A stretch of DNA of 64,000 nt from Owenia fusiformis. Its lineage: Eukaryota; Annelida; Polychaeta; Sabellida; Oweniidae. Under the pieces are notes generated by a model that did not search any database, was not told where the DNA came from, and saw nothing but the letters and a program-made list of their open reading frames with translations. The position numbers were made by a program, and so were the translations under genes. The stretch spans positions 22,707,248-22,771,247 of the forward strand of contig CAIIXF020000003.1 in assembly GCA_903813345.2 (NCBI GenBank). Reading direction: 5' to 3'. Shown piece after piece: positions 60,801 to 64,000 of the stretch. Position 1 is the stretch's first letter, and the number at the start of each line of letters is the position of its first letter.

Positions 60801-62820
60801 GATTGCGATCCCAGGTTAGGACTTGATGTGGACTATATATCGTTAACAACTGACAATATTTTCATTATGAAGTTACAAAGGATCAACATACGAGGGTTGA
60901 TCATAAAGTTCTCATAATATCTCTCTAATTTCTTTATTTTTCAATATTTTCCTATGAAATTTTCACAGAATGTGCAGCATGGAATGCTTTATTAATCCAA
61001 CAAACAATATTTAGAATAACAGAAATATTAAATAAGAAATGGTTGCCATAGTAACTTGAAATCAAGGCACCCGGGGCAAATAAAAAAACTAGCTAGAATA
61101 GCCCCCCATTAACCATGTTTAAATACAATATAAGTTGTCAAATGAGATATCAAACACATTAAATTGTCAAATAATATGGGCTCTTGACTGTTGTGAACTA
61201 TTATAATGGTCATGTGAATTGTATGATCTCATAATGGATGATTGTTATGCTTCATTAGAAGTGACTGTTAGACCCCTTGACTGTTTTGTCAAATATCCCG
61301 AGGAAAATTGATTATGCCCCTTTAGTTCATTTTAACATGTACAGACCACACACAGGGTGTAATTTTGTTGATATCTTAGCAATATATTTGTTTTAGATCA
61401 TGTTTAGTCTGACCAGAGGATCTTACAAACTTAACATAACATTTTATCAGTATGAATTTTATTTTTCTGAAGATCTCTGCATCTATCGCATTCTCTTACT
61501 CAGTCATTTCTGATCATTAGCTTTGAGTCTCAGACTCTGGTATCACATCTAACGGAGCATGAAAGCACCCCCTATGACATGACACAATTTACACGATCGC
61601 TTTATTTAATTGTTAAAGCACTTTACAACAAATTCAAGTTAACATTTTAACGTGCTTGGTAATTCATGAGAGTTTATTATGTATGTAAACATGGTTAATT
61701 AAGCTCATTCTCTCAATTATTTTTATTTGCCCCGGGTGCCTTGATTTCCCGTTACTATGGCAACAATTTCTTATTTAATATTTCTGTTAAACTAAATATT
61801 TTTTGCTGAATTAATAAGACATTCTATGCTGCACATTCTGTGAAAATTTCATTAGAATATATTGAAAAATAAAGAAATTAGAGAGATATTATGAGAACTT
61901 TATGATCAACCCTCGTATAAGTTTCTCAACATGACTTTATACCAATTACCTAGATGAACCTGTCTAAATTCAATCAGAAACCCGGATCCCTTTGTCCAAA
62001 TAGCCGAACAAGATACTTCCAACATGACAAACTGCCCAACAGACCATAGCAAAGGTGGTGTTTGTGACCCGCACAGTCTAATCGATTGAGAAGCCGAATC
62101 TGCAATGAATCCTGGCGCGTCTTGCTCTGGTAAGTCAATGACGTCACTCGATTCAACCTGGAGATGGACATCAAGTTCGTGTTGGCAAACGCTACCGAAC
62201 ATATCCATGCTGATATTTAACACATGTAGTTCGATAACTCGATTTTCTTCCGCTTTTAGGATGGTTCTACAGATGTAAGGGCACATGAACTGTTCATTCG
62301 TGTACATGAATATCCTCCCATCTTCTGGTATCTGTAAGACCTTGCCACAATATTCTGACATATCATCTGTAATATAAGATAAATGGAGTTGCATGTGTCG
62401 TACCAATTATTTCTTATAATGTGACCTCTCAGATAAGATCTAGAACAATTCAAGAAGACAATAATAAAGAAGAACAAGAGATGTTTGGAATTGTCTCAAT
62501 ATTTATACTATATAATGCGGTCTTTGAGATAACAAAACCAACCTTGACAGGTGTCACTGCCTTGACTCTCAAATACTTATGCAATAAAGCCTTATTTGCA
62601 ATCAATCATTACCGTGTGCTTAATACAATGTGGACGCGGAGACAGATGACCATTGCATTCATTTGGATTTTACTATTTACCAGTATTTGCAAAATAAAAA
62701 CAAAACAATAATGCAGGTGTACTCACATGTAGAAGCATCATTGCTAATAGAGAGCCTTGGTCCAAAGGTAATAAGGCCAACAATTGTAAAGATCGATATT
62801 ACGTTGGTTAAACTTTCCAT
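57842..62820 (-). CDS. CUB + four LDLa single-pass receptor with PPxY cytoplasmic tail, 7 exons
   Basis: Exons in transcript order: 62820-62727, 62366-61950, 60657-60508, 60062-59919, 59807-59658, 59426-59289, 59139-57842. All internal introns are phase 1, as usual for shuffled extracellular modules; total 796 aa. Exon 1 gives a signal peptide (hydrophobic VISIFTIVGLITF). Exon 2 gives a CUB-like domain (YCGKV start, RLCGS, about 36-168). Exons 3-6 each encode one LDLa repeat with CDGxxDCxDxSDE-type acidic calcium motifs; the third has NNITFCNDGSDEN. The transmembrane segment is at about 368-393, followed by CCCCK. The tail of about 400 residues is Asn/Ser/Asp-rich with PPSY (441-444), PPMY (507-510) and PPPY (534-537), ligands for WW domains of NEDD4/Itch E3 ligases. 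LDLRAD3/LDLRAD4 share LDLa-TM-PPxY logic, and NETO proteins share CUB-LDLa-TM; neither is a clear ortholog. Confidence 0.9.
60891..61915. mobile_element. 1025-bp mariner-type nonautonomous element with about 200-bp TIRs
   Basis: The left arm CGAGGGTTGATCATAAAGTT is mirrored at the right end, and similarity continues about 200 bases to CAAGGCACCCGGGGCAAATA. TA lies outside both ends (60889-60890, 61916-61917). No transposase ORF. It sits in intron 2 of the CUB/LDLa gene. Confidence 0.8.
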
Positions 62821-63496
62821 ACCATACTGTCTTTACTTACTGGGTAGATTGCGTTTTATATTTTAAAAACACATCAACCTCAATCATGATGTTGTATTAC
62901 TGTACGTATATTCACCAGATGTAACAAATTTTATAAAAGAACTTTGAATCTTTAACATAGATAGCGTCAAGTTCATAAGTAGTTCATTTATGAATTGGTT
63001 AATAAGTAAAACATAAATGGCGTTATTTTAATCTTGGAGATAAAAATGACAAGTAGCGACTGGTACCATGATGCGGATAAGAGCTGCACAGTAATGTGTT
63101 TATTGGCTGTAAGATGTCAGGTCAATGAATGGACGTAAAGTTTACATTAACCACCCAAACGAAATTAACCATAAACCCACTTATTAGATGGCACTGTCTC
63201 CAGCAGCAAAAGGTGACATAATTTTTATTATTTGCATTTGAGATTTTATAAACTCAGTACAGGGTGACTCAAAATGCAACTCTCTTTGGAATGACTTGCT
63301 GGGCTCGCTTTTTGAAAGATTTGTTGGAAAAGCATTCCTATAGTTATCGATGCGTTATAATATACCATTGTTTCACGCATGAACACGGTGGCCACGACTC
63401 TGAAACTGTGTCTTTTTTATTACAATATTCAAAAATATATTGTAAATAGTATAGCTGCTGTTTTCCAAATGAAATTATTTTCAAATTAACACATAC
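62821..63496. other. 5' flank of the CUB/LDLa gene
   Basis: On the minus strand TATAAAA (62860-62854) lies about 35 bases before the start codon and could be a TATA box with a very short leader. TACAGGGTGACTCAAAA near 63260 resembles a transposon end. No gene recognised. Confidence 0.35.
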
Positions 63497-64000
63497 AGGG
63501 TGGGCCAAAAAACGCCACTTTTTTTCAAGACACTATAACTTTTTTATTTTCCAACCTACATACCCCAAATTTTGCAGTTATATAGTGCCAAGGGTTCTTA
63601 GTAATAATATAATGTAACAAGTCCTTCAACTGGGGTTATATTTGATCTAAAAGAGGAGTTCAATTGGTCTGCCACCCTATTTGATGATAGATTTTAGTTT
63701 TAGTCGCCTTGCTGATATAGCAGTATCAATGAAATGTTAGCTATATTTTTTTCAATGTGTCTTAATTGCCAGCTTTAGTTGAGCAATTTTTAGATTGGGT
63801 GCCTCATACCATCTCCTGGAGGCCTTCCCATACCCTATACTCACTGGGGTTTGCATTAGGACTATTAGCTTGGCGGTCATCAGGGCGTATCAGTTCAGGA
63901 ACATTTTGCAAATTATGCTTATTTCTCATGGCACACCACATGTTAAAGTGAGACGCTGATGACATATTTTATTCAAGTAAAAGTGTATAATTCATGATCC
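63497..64000 (-). pseudogene. Decayed Tc1/mariner-like DDE transposase, running off the window
   Basis: On the minus strand, upstream of 63766, the frame reads NSPNANPSEYRVWEGLQEMV. This matches the SPDLNP.DY..W..L...V block of DDE-superfamily transposases, with a frameshift or stop just after. ACAGGGTGGGCCAAAAAA at 63497 is a likely element terminus. Confidence 0.6.

Overview
The window is nuclear DNA from an animal. Coding exons are short and bounded by GT..AG introns, the DNA is AT-rich, and intergenic and intronic space is full of small foldback transposons and minisatellites. The domain content (USP10, a CYP2-clan P450, LRR and CUB/LDLa receptors) fits a marine invertebrate, perhaps a deuterostome such as a hemichordate, echinoderm or lancelet, but the species cannot be fixed from sequence alone. 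All splice models below were built by hand from reading-frame phase and GT/AG sites.

Layout. 1-6.6 kb: repeat-rich, no gene recognised. 6.7-21.6 kb (+): USP10 deubiquitinase in 12 coding exons, one of them 3.2 kb and encoding a disordered N-terminal region. 17.3-18.6 kb (-): a complete intronless alpha-oxoamine synthase gene lying antisense inside USP10 intron 8. Its motifs resemble the bacterial autoinducer synthases CqsA/LqsA more than BioF, KBL, ALAS or SPT. 21.6-33.5 kb: repeats, no gene recognised. 33.5-35.9 kb (+): a five-exon protein with six EF-hand-like units, followed by about 24 copies of a 50-bp satellite. 41.9-43.4 kb (+): a two-exon LRR type I membrane protein. 48.3-55.7 kb (+): a seven-exon cytochrome P450 whose exon 3 carries an in-frame stop and is one base short. 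57.8-62.8 kb (-): a seven-exon CUB + 4xLDLa single-pass receptor with three PPxY motifs in a long cytoplasmic tail. The right edge runs into a decayed DDE transposase.

There is no operon logic. The one intimate arrangement is the nested antisense synthase in USP10. The best candidate for something new is that synthase. Second is a set of short transposon families whose target-site duplications (9 bp or 5 bp) can be read directly, one with a paralogous empty site in the window.
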